From positions 1-64,000 of the forward strand of contig NZ_APAT01000023.1 of NCBI RefSeq assembly GCF_000347775.1: 64,000 bases of DNA, read 5' to 3'. The position numbers and the translations under genes were made by a program. The notes below the pieces were generated by a model. The model was not told the DNA's origin. It ran no database searches and worked only from the letters and a program-made list of their open reading frames with translations. How positions within the stretch are numbered: the first letter of the stretch is position 1; each line of letters begins with the position of its first letter. Origin of the DNA: Marinobacter santoriniensis NKSG1. GTDB taxonomy: Bacteria; Pseudomonadota; Gammaproteobacteria; Pseudomonadales; Oleiphilaceae. Positions 34,063 to 43,017 of the stretch are shown piece by piece.

Positions 34063-35367
34063 ATGAACACCCGAAAACGGACAGAGGCTGTTGCCTTGCC
34101 CACGGCAGCGGACTACCTGATTGCATCCCGTCAGTGCGAGCTGAAGAACCTCCAGTACTTTCTTCAGATGGGTAAGTTGGTACAGAGCATCAGCAACCTG
34201 GTGCATGGACTCCAGCGCGAGCGGGGAGCGTCGAACGTGTTCCTGGGGTCCGCCGGCCAGAAGTTCGCGAGTGAACGGGCCTCCATGGCAAGCGATGTCG
34301 ATCGTCGGGTCTCCGAGTTTCGACAGGCCCTGTCGGAGGTGCACGGGGAACTGACGGACTATCCGGCCAGCAGTCACCTGTTGAACCGGATCGCCAGCGC
34401 GCTCCATGACCTGGAGGGCCTGGAAGGGCTTCGGGACAGAATCGAGTTGCAATCGATCCCTGCGGAGGCGGCCACTCAGCGTTTCAGCCAGCTCATCCAC
34501 CATCTGATTACGGTGGTGTTCGAGGCGGCCGATACCGTCGTGGACCCCTCCATTGCCGGCCTGTTGGTGGCGATGGTCCATCTGATGAACGGCAAGGAAT
34601 ACTGCGGCCAGGAGCGCGCGGCCGGCTCTGCGGGGTTCTCCTGTGGACGCTTTGATGATGCACTGAGTCAGCGCATGATGCACCTTGTCGAGGCGCAGGA
34701 ACGTTGCTTCGAGGTCTTTGTCAGCTTCGCCGACGAGGACAGCCGACTGCTCTGGCAGAGCCTGCGGGCGCACCCGCGGGAGGTGGAAATCGAGCGACTT
34801 CGGCAACGGGCATGGTCGGTGGGGCGCTACAAAACGATGGATCCGGAACTGGCCGACCGCTGGTTTGCGTTGATGACCGAACGGATTGATGACCTGAAAA
34901 TGGTGGAGGATTCAGTGGAGGGATGTTTTCACGCCTGCTGTGTCGAGCGTTTCGCGGAAGCCCGGGAGTCGCTGGACCACCAGGAGACCCTCCTGGCCTC
35001 GCTGGACCGAGAGGATCGCACCTCCCAGCCCGTGCTGGTCCTGTGCGATTCCGGTCGTGAGGCCGGAGCACCCGCGGGTGACGCCTGGGCCAGCGATGGC
35101 GTCAGCCAGCAGTTCGGCCGGTCCATTTTTGATCTCGTTCAGGAGCAGACGCGACGCCTACAGCAGATGAATGATGAACTGCAGTCGGCGAAGGAAGCAC
35201 TGGACGATCGGAAGACCCAGGAGAAGGCGGTGCTGCTGTTGATGGAAAGCCGGGGCCTCGACAACGATCAGGCCCATCGGGTCTTGCGCAAACTCGCCAT
35301 GGATCAGGGCCGCAAGCTACCGGAGGTCGCCCGGGCCCTGGTGTCCATGGCCGATGTGCTGAAGTGA
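34063..35367 (+). CDS. nasR: Nitrate/nitrite-sensing ANTAR antiterminator
   Basis: A 434-residue regulator with an N-terminal all-helical NIT (nitrate- and nitrite-sensing) domain, residues ~20-310, beginning FLQMGKLVQSISNLVHGLQRERGASN with the Arg-rich QRERG motif used for anion binding in NasR. A C-terminal ANTAR RNA-binding domain follows (~370-430: LQSAKEALDDRKTQEKAVLLLMESRGLDNDQAHRVLRKLAMDQGRKL). In Klebsiella, NasR binds nitrate and prevents termination in the nas leader. CCGGAG lies 6 nt before this ATG; an ATG at 34039 is the alternative. Three leader terminators nearby are the obvious targets. Confidence 0.93.
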   Translation: MNTRKRTEAVALPTAADYLIASRQCELKNLQYFLQMGKLVQSISNLVHGLQRERGASNVFLGSAGQKFASERASMASDVDRRVSEFRQALSEVHGELTDYPASSHLLNRIASALHDLEGLEGLRDRIELQSIPAEAATQRFSQLIHHLITVVFEAADTVVDPSIAGLLVAMVHLMNGKEYCGQERAAGSAGFSCGRFDDALSQRMMHLVEAQERCFEVFVSFADEDSRLLWQSLRAHPREVEIERLRQRAWSVGRYKTMDPELADRWFALMTERIDDLKMVEDSVEGCFHACCVERFAEARESLDHQETLLASLDREDRTSQPVLVLCDSGREAGAPAGDAWASDGVSQQFGRSIFDLVQEQTRRLQQMNDELQSAKEALDDRKTQEKAVLLLMESRGLDNDQAHRVLRKLAMDQGRKLPEVARALVSMADVLK

Positions 35368-35373
35368 ATCGTT

Positions 35374-36231
35374 TCAGGCCCTCGCCGCCTGGGCCGTTGC
35401 CGGCGTGTCTTCGGACGACCGGCCCCGGCCCGGTTTGAGGGTTTCCAGTTTCCGCTGTTTCTCGTACAGGAACCGGAGCACTTCCTGGCGATAGTGCACG
35501 TACGCTGAGTTGTCGGCCAGGGCAACCCGGTTGCGGGGGCGGGGCATATCTATGTGGAGATCCTCGCCGACGGTTGCGGCCGGGCCGTTGGTCATCATGA
35601 TGATCCGGTCCGACAGCAGGACCGCTTCGTCGACATCGTGCGTGATCATGATCACTGTGTTGTTCAGTTCCTGCTGGATCTCCATCAGCGAATCCTGAAG
35701 GTGCGCCCGGGTTAGCGCATCGAGCGCACCGAAGGGCTCGTCCATCAGAAGTACACTCGGTTTCATGGCCAGGGCCCGGGCGATACCGACCCGCTGGGCC
35801 ATGCCGCCGGAGATCTCGCCCGGGCGTTTGCCGGCGGCGTGAGCCATGTTCACCAGTTCCAGATTGTGAAGGATCCAGTCCCGCCGTTCCTGCCGTGTCA
35901 TCGTCTTCCGGAATACCTGCTGCACCGCCAGTTCGACGTTCTCGTAGACGGTCAGCCAGGGCATCAGCGCATGATTCTGGAACACCACCGCACGCTCGGG
36001 CCCCGGGGAGTTTACTTCGTGTCCGTCGAGCACACAGCCACCTCGGGTAGACTGCAGCAGGCCCGCCACAATATTCAGCACGGTGGACTTGCCGCAGCCG
36101 GAGTGGCCAATCAGTGACACGAATTCGCCCTTGTGGATCTTCAGGTTGATGTTTTCAAGCGCAACGAACGGGCCCTTGGGTGTTTCGAAGGCCATTTCCA
36201 CGCCGGTCAATTCCAGGTGTGACTTGTTCAT
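35374..36231 (-). CDS. nrtD: Nitrate ABC transporter ATP-binding protein
   Basis: A 285-residue ABC ATPase. The Walker A motif GHSGCGKST is at residues 42-50, the signature [16 protein letters not shown] and Walker B SVLLMDEPFGALD follow, and the switch His is in IMITHDVDEAVLLSDRI. It belongs to the nitrate/sulfonate/taurine group and fits NrtD (or the ATPase half of NrtC). The permease gene ends 9 nt upstream. It energises nitrate or nitrite import with NrtA and NrtB. No fused NrtA-like C-terminal domain is present, so a single ATPase type serves the transporter. Confidence 0.93.
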   Translation of the reverse strand: MNKSHLELTGVEMAFETPKGPFVALENINLKIHKGEFVSLIGHSGCGKSTVLNIVAGLLQSTRGGCVLDGHEVNSPGPERAVVFQNHALMPWLTVYENVELAVQQVFRKTMTRQERRDWILHNLELVNMAHAAGKRPGEISGGMAQRVGIARALAMKPSVLLMDEPFGALDALTRAHLQDSLMEIQQELNNTVIMITHDVDEAVLLSDRIIMMTNGPAATVGEDLHIDMPRPRNRVALADNSAYVHYRQEVLRFLYEKQRKLETLKPGRGRSSEDTPATAQAARA

Positions 36232-36240
36232 ATCGATACC

Positions 36241-37236
36241 TCATTCATTCCAGGCGACTTTCTTCTGGATCAGGAGCATGACGCGGTCGAGCAGGAAACC
36301 GATGAAGCCGATTACCAGCACCGCAACCATGATCCGGCTCAGGGACTGACTGCTTCCGTTCTGGAACTCGTCCCAGACGAATTTCCCGAGGCCGGGACTC
36401 TGGGCCAGCATTTCCGCCGCGATCAGCACCATCCAGGCAATGCCCAGCGAGACCCGAAGCCCGGTGAAGATCATAGGAACCGATGCTGGCAATACGACCT
36501 TGCGAACGTGGGTCCAGAACGACAGCCGCAGCACCCGGGACACGTTCAGCAGGTCCGGGTCGACCGCCAATACGCCGACGCTGGTGTTGATCAGGGTTGG
36601 CCAGAGGCTGCAAAGAGTGACCGTGATCATGGAGGTCAGGAAGGATTTTTCGAACATGGGATCGTCACTGACGTAAGTCGCTGAGACCACCATCGTGACC
36701 AGGGGCAGCCAGGCCAGTGGAGACACCGGCTTGAAAATCTGGATCAGGGGATTGACCGCGGCCTGGAAGTGACGGTTGAGTCCGATCACGATGCCCAGAG
36801 GCACCGCGATCAGGGTCGCCAGCGCAAAACCGCAGAGCACCGTGATCAGGCTGGTTCCGACCTGGTCCAGAAATGTCGGGGCGCCGGGATAGGGCCGGAT
36901 CCGGACATCGGCATCCGGGTCCTTCTCGAGAATCCGCTGGTTTCTCTGCTCCTGCATGGTGACGAATTTGTCTGCCCGAGCCCGCTGGTTCAGATGTTCC
37001 TGCCACAGCTGGCCGCCCTGCTCCCAGACCTGCGCCGGGCCCGGAAAGGCGCCGAGGGATGTGTTCACCTGCGGGGCGGCCAGGTGCCAGAAACCCAGGA
37101 ACGCGAGAATACCGATGAGCGGAAGCAGTAACCGTTTGCCGGCAGAGGCCGGATCGGGCACGGACAGCCGCGCGAACAGGCGCCGGAACAGGCCCGGGGC
37201 TCCGGTCTCGGACGCTGAAGTGGTCAGGGTTGTCAT
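36241..37236 (-). CDS. nrtB: Nitrate ABC transporter permease
   Basis: A 331-residue inner-membrane permease with about six transmembrane helices. The conserved permease loop is VLPASVPMIFTGLRVSLGIAWMVLIAAEML (the EAA region, about residues 245-275), with the family ending GKFVWDEFQNGSSQSLSRIM. A ~90-residue N-terminal periplasmic insertion (VNTSLGAFPGPAQVWEQGGQLWQEH and onward) is typical of NrtB-type permeases. It lies between nrtA (23 nt) and nrtD (9 nt) in one operon. Confidence 0.93.
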   Translation of the reverse strand: MTTLTTSASETGAPGLFRRLFARLSVPDPASAGKRLLLPLIGILAFLGFWHLAAPQVNTSLGAFPGPAQVWEQGGQLWQEHLNQRARADKFVTMQEQRNQRILEKDPDADVRIRPYPGAPTFLDQVGTSLITVLCGFALATLIAVPLGIVIGLNRHFQAAVNPLIQIFKPVSPLAWLPLVTMVVSATYVSDDPMFEKSFLTSMITVTLCSLWPTLINTSVGVLAVDPDLLNVSRVLRLSFWTHVRKVVLPASVPMIFTGLRVSLGIAWMVLIAAEMLAQSPGLGKFVWDEFQNGSSQSLSRIMVAVLVIGFIGFLLDRVMLLIQKKVAWNE

Positions 37237-37259
37237 GTCATCCTCCTATGGACGCCGGT

Positions 37260-38645
37260 TCAGGGCGTCTGTGTGCCTTTCAGGCCGATGTCGAACCGGT
37301 CGATATAGGCATTGGGCTGGCGCGGGGTGAAGGTCACTCCGTCAATGAGCTTGCCCTGTCCCGGGCGGACGAAGTTCTCCTGACTGAAGTCCGGGAAATC
37401 CTCCGGACTCATGAGGCCATCATCGATCAGTGACTGGGCCGCCTTGGCGTAGATGTCGCCCCGATAGACCCGGGCGGCGGTCTTCATGTACCAGTCGTCC
37501 GGTTTGGCGTCCGGAATCTGGCCCCAGCGGCGCATCTGGGTCAGGTACCAGATGGCATCGGAGGGATAGGGATAGGTGGCGTGATAGCGGAAGAAGACAT
37601 TGAAGTCCGGGACTTCGCGAACATCGCCCTTCTCGTATTCAAAGGTGCCGGTCATGGAGTTGGCGATGACCTCGGCATCGGCGCCGACGTAGCTTGGACG
37701 TGACAGGATTTCCACGGCTTCCTGGCGATTGGCGTTGTTGTTTTCGTCCAGCCAGTGCGCCGCACGAATCAGGGCCCGGAGCAGGTGCAGGTGGGTATTC
37801 GGATTCTTTTGCGCCCATTGCTCGGTCACCCCGAAGACCTTCTCTGGATTGTTGGGCCAGATTTCGTAATCGGTGATCACCGGCACGCCAATACCCTTGA
37901 ACACCGCCTGCTGGTTCCAGGGTTCTCCGACGCAATAGCCCTGGATGGTGCCGGCTTCCATGGTGGCCGGCATTTGCGGTGGCGGGGTGACGGACAGATA
38001 GACGTCCGCCTGCAGGGTGCCACTGGTGTCACCGCGTTGAGGCGCGTAATAGCCGGGATTCAGGCCGCCGGCGGCGAGCCAGTAGCGCAATTCGTAGTTA
38101 TGGGTGGACACCGGAAACACCATGCCCATGCGGAAGCGCTCGCCCCTGGCCTTTGATGCCTCGACAACCGGTTTCAATGCCTTGGCGCTGATCGGGTGTA
38201 CGGGCTTGCCGTGCTCGCTCGGGATCTGGTCTTTCATGGTTTCCCAGACCTTGTCGGATACTGTGATCCCGTTGCCATTAAGGTCCATGCTGAACGCCGT
38301 GATGATGTTCGCCTGGGTACCATAGCCAATGGTGGCGCCCAGTGGCTGGCCCGCCAGCATGTGCGCACCGTCCAGTTCCCCGGTGATGACCCGGTCCAGC
38401 AGCACTTTCCAGTTGGCCTGGGCCTCCAGCTCGACAAACAGGCCCTCGTCCATGAAAAAGCCCTGTTCCCAGGCAATGGCCAGGGGAGCCATGTCGGTCA
38501 GTTTGATGAACCCGAGTTTGAGATCCGGCTTCTCCGGAGGACCAATCTCCGCTCGTGTCATGCCGGCGACGGACATCAGTGAAACCGCTGTCATCAGAAA
38601 CGCTAACCGTCTGATGTTGCTGATGATATGCCGTGCTTCTTTCAT
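37260..38645 (-). CDS. nrtA: Nitrate ABC transporter substrate-binding protein
   Basis: A 461-residue NrtA/NasF-type binding protein. A signal segment occupies residues ~8-32, then [68 protein letters not shown], the classic nitrate-binding start. Conserved later blocks include [19 protein letters not shown] and [26 protein letters not shown]. No lipobox Cys is visible, so it may be periplasmic rather than lipid-anchored. The ATG at 38645 has a GAGGGA site; the upstream GTG is unlikely. It leads the nrtABD operon behind a sigma54-like promoter and leader terminator. Confidence 0.96.
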   Translation of the reverse strand: MKEARHIISNIRRLAFLMTAVSLMSVAGMTRAEIGPPEKPDLKLGFIKLTDMAPLAIAWEQGFFMDEGLFVELEAQANWKVLLDRVITGELDGAHMLAGQPLGATIGYGTQANIITAFSMDLNGNGITVSDKVWETMKDQIPSEHGKPVHPISAKALKPVVEASKARGERFRMGMVFPVSTHNYELRYWLAAGGLNPGYYAPQRGDTSGTLQADVYLSVTPPPQMPATMEAGTIQGYCVGEPWNQQAVFKGIGVPVITDYEIWPNNPEKVFGVTEQWAQKNPNTHLHLLRALIRAAHWLDENNNANRQEAVEILSRPSYVGADAEVIANSMTGTFEYEKGDVREVPDFNVFFRYHATYPYPSDAIWYLTQMRRWGQIPDAKPDDWYMKTAARVYRGDIYAKAAQSLIDDGLMSPEDFPDFSQENFVRPGQGKLIDGVTFTPRQPNAYIDRFDIGLKGTQTP

Positions 38646-38675
38646 GGTGTGTTCCCTCGTCACTGGTTTTCAGAC

Positions 38676-38711
38676 AAAAAAAAGCCTGCCTCCCGTTACC
38701 GGAAAGCAGGC
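38676..38711 (-). terminator. Leader terminator (attenuator) upstream of nrtABD
   Basis: On the minus-strand RNA, GCCTGC (38711-38706) pairs with GCAGGC (38689-38684), followed by eight U (38683-38676). It is located after the sigma54-like promoter and about 30 nt before nrtA. Confidence 0.78.
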
Positions 38712-38757
38712 GCCTATGCCTGATGGAGTGTTCTGTCTGCAATGTCGAGGAGGATGT

Positions 38758-38773
38758 TGCATAGCCTGTGCCA
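38758..38773 (-). promoter_or_regulatory. sigma54-like promoter for nrtABD
   Basis: Minus-strand TGGCACAGGCTATGCA has a perfect TGGCAC -24 element and TGCA at -12 with correct spacing. It predicts a leader of about 100 nt carrying the terminator. Confidence 0.78.
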
Positions 38774-38974
38774 GAGATCAAAAGTACTTCCAAAACAGTT
38801 GGTAATGGGATACTGCGTTCCGGCCAGCTGGAGGGGGAACGGGGTCGATCGGTTTGTTTTAGTGCGTAGTGAGACGGTTTTGCACCAATGTGAAACGTCG
38901 GTCGTGGACTTTGAACCGGGCCGTTGAACGGCACATCGTTGTCCGGTCGGTGCTCCATCCGACAGGCGGCCTTC

Positions 38975-38990
38975 TGGCCCTGTTATTGCT
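38975..38990 (+). promoter_or_regulatory. sigma54-like promoter for nasA
   Basis: TGGCCCTGTTATTGCT has a perfect TTGCT at -12 and TGGC at -24 with correct spacing. Transcription would start near 39002, giving a ~130-nt leader that includes the terminator at 39054-39109. Confidence 0.75.
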
Positions 38991-39053
38991 TTGACTCATT
39001 GCAGAGTGACGCGTCAGGAAAGGCGCGTGAATCCGTTCAGAACGGGCAACGAG

Positions 39054-39109
39054 GCCCACCACGCCGGCGACGTGTGACATCCACGATGCCGGCGTGGTGG
39101 GCTTTTTTT
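39054..39109 (+). terminator. Leader terminator (attenuator) upstream of nasA
   Basis: A perfect 15-bp stem (GCCCACCACGCCGGC at 39054-39068 with its complement at 39088-39102) is followed by seven T (39103-39109). It is a strong intrinsic terminator between promoter and gene, so nasA needs antitermination to be expressed. Confidence 0.88.
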
Positions 39110-39133
39110 GTTCACAAAACAGGGGGACCCCAC

Positions 39134-41851
39134 GTGGCAAATCCGTACGAGCCCACCGCCGATGTTTTAACAACGTGCCCGTACTGTGGTGTGGGATGTG
39201 GCGTAACGACCCGGTCGTCCGGCGTCCAGGGTACCGCGTCGCATCCTGCCAATCAGGGACGCCTTTGCGTGAAAGGCTCGGCCCTGCACGAGACAATCGG
39301 TCAGACTGGACGGCTGCTCGCGCCCCGTTTGAAGGGCCAGACATCGTCCTGGCCGGAAGCGCTCAAGGCGGTCGCCGACGGCATCCGTCAGGCTGTTCAG
39401 GAACATGGCTCCGATTCGGTGGCGTTTTACCTCTCCGGGCAGCTGTTGACCGAGGACTATTACGTGGCCAACAAACTGGCCAAAGGCTTTATCGGAACCC
39501 CCAATGTCGATACCAACTCCCGGCTGTGCATGTCCTCTGCGGTCGCAGCCCATAAACGGGCATTTGGTGAAGACTGTGTCCCCGGATGCTATGAAGACTT
39601 CGAACTCGCCGATTTGCTGGTGCTGGCCGGTAGCAATGCCGCCTGGGCTCACCCCGTTCTCTTCCAGCGAATGGAGGCCAGCCGACGGCCGGGCCGTCGG
39701 GTTGTGGTGATTGACCCTCGCCGAACTGCCACCGCGGAAATGGCCGACCTGCACCTCCAACTCAAACCCGGTACCGACACCGTATTGTTCAACGGCCTGC
39801 TGGTTTGGCTGGCGGATCGGGAGGCTATAGAGGGTGATTTCATTGACGCCCATTGTTCGGACTATGCGGAAACCCTGGACTGCGCACGACTGGCGGCACC
39901 GTCGGTGGCGTCCGTGGCGAACCAATGCGATCTGGAGTCGGCCGATGTGGAGACGTTTTTCCGGTGGTTTGCCGAAACCCCGAGAACGGTTACCGGCTTC
40001 TCCCAGGGGATTAACCAGTCGGTGGCCGGCACCGACAAAGCCAATGCCATCATCAATTGTCATCTGGCCACGGGCCGTGTGGGGCGGCCCGGCGCGACGC
40101 CGTTTTCGCTCACCGGTCAGCCCAATGCCATGGGCGGTCGGGAGGTGGGCGGTCTGGCGAACACGCTGGCGTCCCATCTTGACTATGACACGCCAGGTGC
40201 CCGCCAGTTGCTGACCCGGTTCTGGGGGGCGCATGCCATACCGGACAGGCCGGGACTGAAAGCCGTTGATCTGTTTGAAGCCGTGCACAGTGGCCAGATC
40301 AAGGTCATCTGGATCATGGGGACCAACCCGGCGGTCAGTCTTCCGGATTCGTCGAGGGTCCGCGAAGCACTGGCAAAGTGTCCCCTGGTGATTGTCTCGG
40401 ATTGTATGGCGGAAACCGACACCACGGCGTTTGCCGACATACTCCTCCCGGCGGCGGGGTGGGGCGAAAAAAACGGCACCGTCACCAACTCCGAACGTTG
40501 CCTTTCCCGACAGCGGGCGTTTCTTCCGCTGCCGGGGCAGGTTCGGCCGGACTGGTGGATCATCAGTGCGGTCGCCCGGGAATTGGGGTACGGCACCGCC
40601 TTTGACTATGACGGTCCGGATGACATTTTCCGGGAATACGCACGTTTGTCCGGGCGGGCCCTTGGCTGTGGTCCGGGGCGTCGACGGTTTGATCTGTCGG
40701 CTCTCGCGAATCTCTCACGCCAGGAGTATGACGCACTGAGTCCGGTTCAGTGGCCCCTGCCGGGGAAGGACATGAGTGATACTTCCGGCACGGCCCGACT
40801 GTTTGGCGACGGTGTGTTTGCCACGCCTGACGGACGAGCCCGGATGGTGCCGGTGACCACCATACTGCCGGCCCAGCAGGCCAGTGAAGCCCGCCCCCTG
40901 GTGGTCAACGCCGGGCGGATCCGCGACCAGTGGCATACCATGACGCGCACGGCCCTGTCGCCACGGCTGCTCGCACATCGTCCCGAACCGTTCATTGAAG
41001 TCCATCCCGATGACGCTCGGGCCTGTGGTGTGAGGGACGGGGAGCTGGGCAGGCTTTCGGGGCCGGGCGATCACGGTTATGTGGGACGCATACGGTCGAC
41101 GGATGAGGTGCGAGCGGGCGAGGTGTTTGTTCCGATTCACTGGAACAGTTGTTTCGCGTCCCAGGCCCTCGCGACCAACCTGATGGCCGGTGTCTCTGAT
41201 CCCGTTTCCGGACAGCCGGAGGGCAAGCACGGCACCGCAAGCCTGGCGCCTTTCAACATGCGCTGGCAAGCGCGCCTGATGCGCCGTAAGGACCAGCTAT
41301 GGCCGGGTGAGGGTCTGGCTGCCTGTGATTACTGGAGCCGACAGCCACTGGCCCACAGCCACAGTTGGTGGCTGGCTGGACGCCAGCCCCTGAATTGGGC
41401 GCGGTGGGCAAAGGAATGGCTGGGCGGCGACCCGAACCTGCTTCTTGAAGATCCAGCGGAAGGCCGGTTCCGTGCCGCCAGGGTCGTGGCGGGACGTCTT
41501 GAGGCCGTGTTGCTGGTGGATCCGGTGACTGGTGCGTTGCCCGAGCTCGATTGGCTGGATCAGTGCTTTGCCGAGAGCGAACTGAGCCAGGAGCAACGTC
41601 AGTGTCTGTTGGCCGGGCGGGCAGTGGATACCGAGGATACCGGTCGCCTGATCTGCACCTGCTTTCAGGTCGGTGAAAAGCAGGTCGAGGCGGCCATTTC
41701 AAACGGGGAACGATCCATCGATGCATTGGGGCAAAGCCTCCAGTGCGGAACCAACTGCGGTTCCTGCATTCCGGAACTTCGACGGATGCTCGACCGACAC
41801 GGCAGTGAGACCATGGCCAATGATCCGACGAGGTCAGCCAGCCTTGCGTAG
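39134..41851 (+). CDS. nasA: Assimilatory nitrate reductase catalytic subunit
   Basis: A 905-residue molybdopterin enzyme reducing nitrate to nitrite in the cytoplasm. An N-terminal 4Fe-4S site is ligated by C15, C18, C22 and C45 (CPYCGVGC and RLCVKGS). The bis-MGD core runs to ~residue 800 (NVDTNSRLCMSSAVAAHKRAFG, GFSQGINQSVAGTDKANAIINCHLATGRVG, NPAVSLPDS, RIRDQWHTMTRT). A C-terminal BFD-like 2Fe-2S domain follows (LICTCFQVGEKQ ... CGTNCGSCIPELRRML). The GTG at 39134 is preceded by AGGGGGA; an earlier ATG in frame would translate through the attenuator. Its 3' end overlaps the convergent SprT-like gene by 18 bp. Confidence 0.96.
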   Translation: MANPYEPTADVLTTCPYCGVGCGVTTRSSGVQGTASHPANQGRLCVKGSALHETIGQTGRLLAPRLKGQTSSWPEALKAVADGIRQAVQEHGSDSVAFYLSGQLLTEDYYVANKLAKGFIGTPNVDTNSRLCMSSAVAAHKRAFGEDCVPGCYEDFELADLLVLAGSNAAWAHPVLFQRMEASRRPGRRVVVIDPRRTATAEMADLHLQLKPGTDTVLFNGLLVWLADREAIEGDFIDAHCSDYAETLDCARLAAPSVASVANQCDLESADVETFFRWFAETPRTVTGFSQGINQSVAGTDKANAIINCHLATGRVGRPGATPFSLTGQPNAMGGREVGGLANTLASHLDYDTPGARQLLTRFWGAHAIPDRPGLKAVDLFEAVHSGQIKVIWIMGTNPAVSLPDSSRVREALAKCPLVIVSDCMAETDTTAFADILLPAAGWGEKNGTVTNSERCLSRQRAFLPLPGQVRPDWWIISAVARELGYGTAFDYDGPDDIFREYARLSGRALGCGPGRRRFDLSALANLSRQEYDALSPVQWPLPGKDMSDTSGTARLFGDGVFATPDGRARMVPVTTILPAQQASEARPLVVNAGRIRDQWHTMTRTALSPRLLAHRPEPFIEVHPDDARACGVRDGELGRLSGPGDHGYVGRIRSTDEVRAGEVFVPIHWNSCFASQALATNLMAGVSDPVSGQPEGKHGTASLAPFNMRWQARLMRRKDQLWPGEGLAACDYWSRQPLAHSHSWWLAGRQPLNWARWAKEWLGGDPNLLLEDPAEGRFRAARVVAGRLEAVLLVDPVTGALPELDWLDQCFAESELSQEQRQCLLAGRAVDTEDTGRLICTCFQVGEKQVEAAISNGERSIDALGQSLQCGTNCGSCIPELRRMLDRHGSETMANDPTRSASLA

Positions 41852-42532
41852 CATCTGCAGCGGCACCCGATAGCGAACGCCCCGCGCACGGCCTGTGCCA
41901 TCGACGGTGCAGGTCTTGCGATTGATGCGGATAATCTGACCCCGAATCTCTCGCTGTCCTTTCCCGAAAGCGACGGCCTCGCCAACCTGCCAGCATTCCC
42001 GTTGATGCCCCGGGTCTGGCAGAACAAACGCCGCATCCGACAGGGGAATGCCCCGATCATGTGATCGTTCGGCCAGCGCCCGCCGGGTCTTGTCGGCGCC
42101 TCCGCTCTCGTGCAGCTCATCCAGGATGGCGTAAAAATGCCGGTTGTGGACCGAGCCACGGAACCGTTGCCCGGCGCTCTGTTGCAGCAGATGGGCAAAT
42201 TCATGGCAGCAGGTGTGGGCAAGCAGGTTCAGGACACTCAGTTCACCGCCAAAGTAACCCCGTTTCTGTATTTCCCGGCTCGACAGCCAACCGTTCGCCG
42301 TTTCAGGGCGGTGTTTCGCCTCGATCATGCGCACCCCATAGGTGATCAGGTGCTGCTTCCGTTGCCGGTCAAACCGGTGGTAGGTGGCCTGGCCAGACCC
42401 GACGCGGCACACCAGTTCGCTTCCGGGCAGACGCTCCCTGATCCACCCGGCGGCGGGCTGCCAGAGGGTATCGCGGGTGGTGTCGCACATGAGTTGGCCG
42501 AGCAGATGGGCCTGGGCTTTCGAAGCGGTCAT
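41834..42532 (-). CDS. SprT-like zinc metalloprotease-fold protein
   Basis: A 232-residue protein with an HExxH zinc motif (HTCCHEFAHLLQ, H110-E111-H114) and a downstream His in HNRHFYAIL (H132), as in SprT/SPRTN-like proteins. Unlike the ~165-residue SprT, it has a C-terminal extension (QVGEAVAFGKGQREIRGQIIRINRKTCTVDGTG) that looks like a small KOW/SH3-like beta barrel rather than a zinc ribbon. Its role is unknown; SPRTN relatives cut DNA-protein crosslinks. It ends inside the convergent nasA gene. Confidence 0.8.
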   Translation of the reverse strand: MTASKAQAHLLGQLMCDTTRDTLWQPAAGWIRERLPGSELVCRVGSGQATYHRFDRQRKQHLITYGVRMIEAKHRPETANGWLSSREIQKRGYFGGELSVLNLLAHTCCHEFAHLLQQSAGQRFRGSVHNRHFYAILDELHESGGADKTRRALAERSHDRGIPLSDAAFVLPDPGHQRECWQVGEAVAFGKGQREIRGQIIRINRKTCTVDGTGRARGVRYRVPLQMLRKAG

Positions 42533-42555
42533 GAGAGTGGGGAGACTTAATGCCT

Positions 42556-43002
42556 TTAGTGAACCCTTAAATTGGATAAAACGTCGTCGGAAACGCTATC
42601 GGTCATGCTGATAGTAGCCCAAGACAACGGCTCTTGGGACGTTGCTATAAATGCGGTGGTGTAGCCGTTTACTGTCACAGAGAAGCCGAAGTTTCCCTCG
42701 CCCAGGTCCAGTTCCGTTACCTTGCCCGAGGATTTTTGCGCTTCCCGAAAACCCTGTCTGACTTCCTCTACTGCCGTGGAGAAGTCGGAGTTGGTCTTCA
42801 TCGTCGTTATAGAGCCCACCAGATTTGCGTCGAGCCAGAGCTGAGTCTCAAACGGTTGAACTCTGACACTATCGAATTTTCCACTGCGGAGTTCAAATAT
42901 GGCGTTATTGGAAGTGTGAAATTGGATGGATTCTTGATTGAGAGAGGCACAACCTGAAAACAGGCTGAACGAAAACATCGCGCAAGCGATTAACACTTTC
43001 AT
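42556..43002 (-). CDS. Hypothetical lipoprotein, candidate immunity protein
   Basis: A 148-residue protein with a lipoprotein signal (KVLIACAMFSFSLFSGC, lipobox FSGC, Cys18). The mature part is mostly predicted beta strands (FDSVRVQPFETQLWLDANL, NFGFSVTVNGYTTAFIAT). I do not recognise a family. The DNA is clearly more AT-rich than its neighbours, as in the two genes upstream. It is the third gene after hcp; T6SS islets often end in a periplasmic lipoprotein that protects against the co-encoded effector, so this role is possible but unproven. Confidence 0.55.
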   Translation of the reverse strand: MKVLIACAMFSFSLFSGCASLNQESIQFHTSNNAIFELRSGKFDSVRVQPFETQLWLDANLVGSITTMKTNSDFSTAVEEVRQGFREAQKSSGKVTELDLGEGNFGFSVTVNGYTTAFIATSQEPLSWATISMTDSVSDDVLSNLRVH

Positions 43003-43017
43003 TAAACGGATCCCTGT

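Larger units (their letters stand above)
38646..39133. other. Divergent nitrate regulatory region (nrtA / nasA)
   Basis: This 488-bp stretch holds no gene. It contains two outward-facing sigma54-like promoters and two leader terminators, listed separately. About 200 bp (38774-38974) between the two promoters is free for NtrC enhancer sites; I see a TGCACCA half-site near 38881 but no full dyad. Confidence 0.75.
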
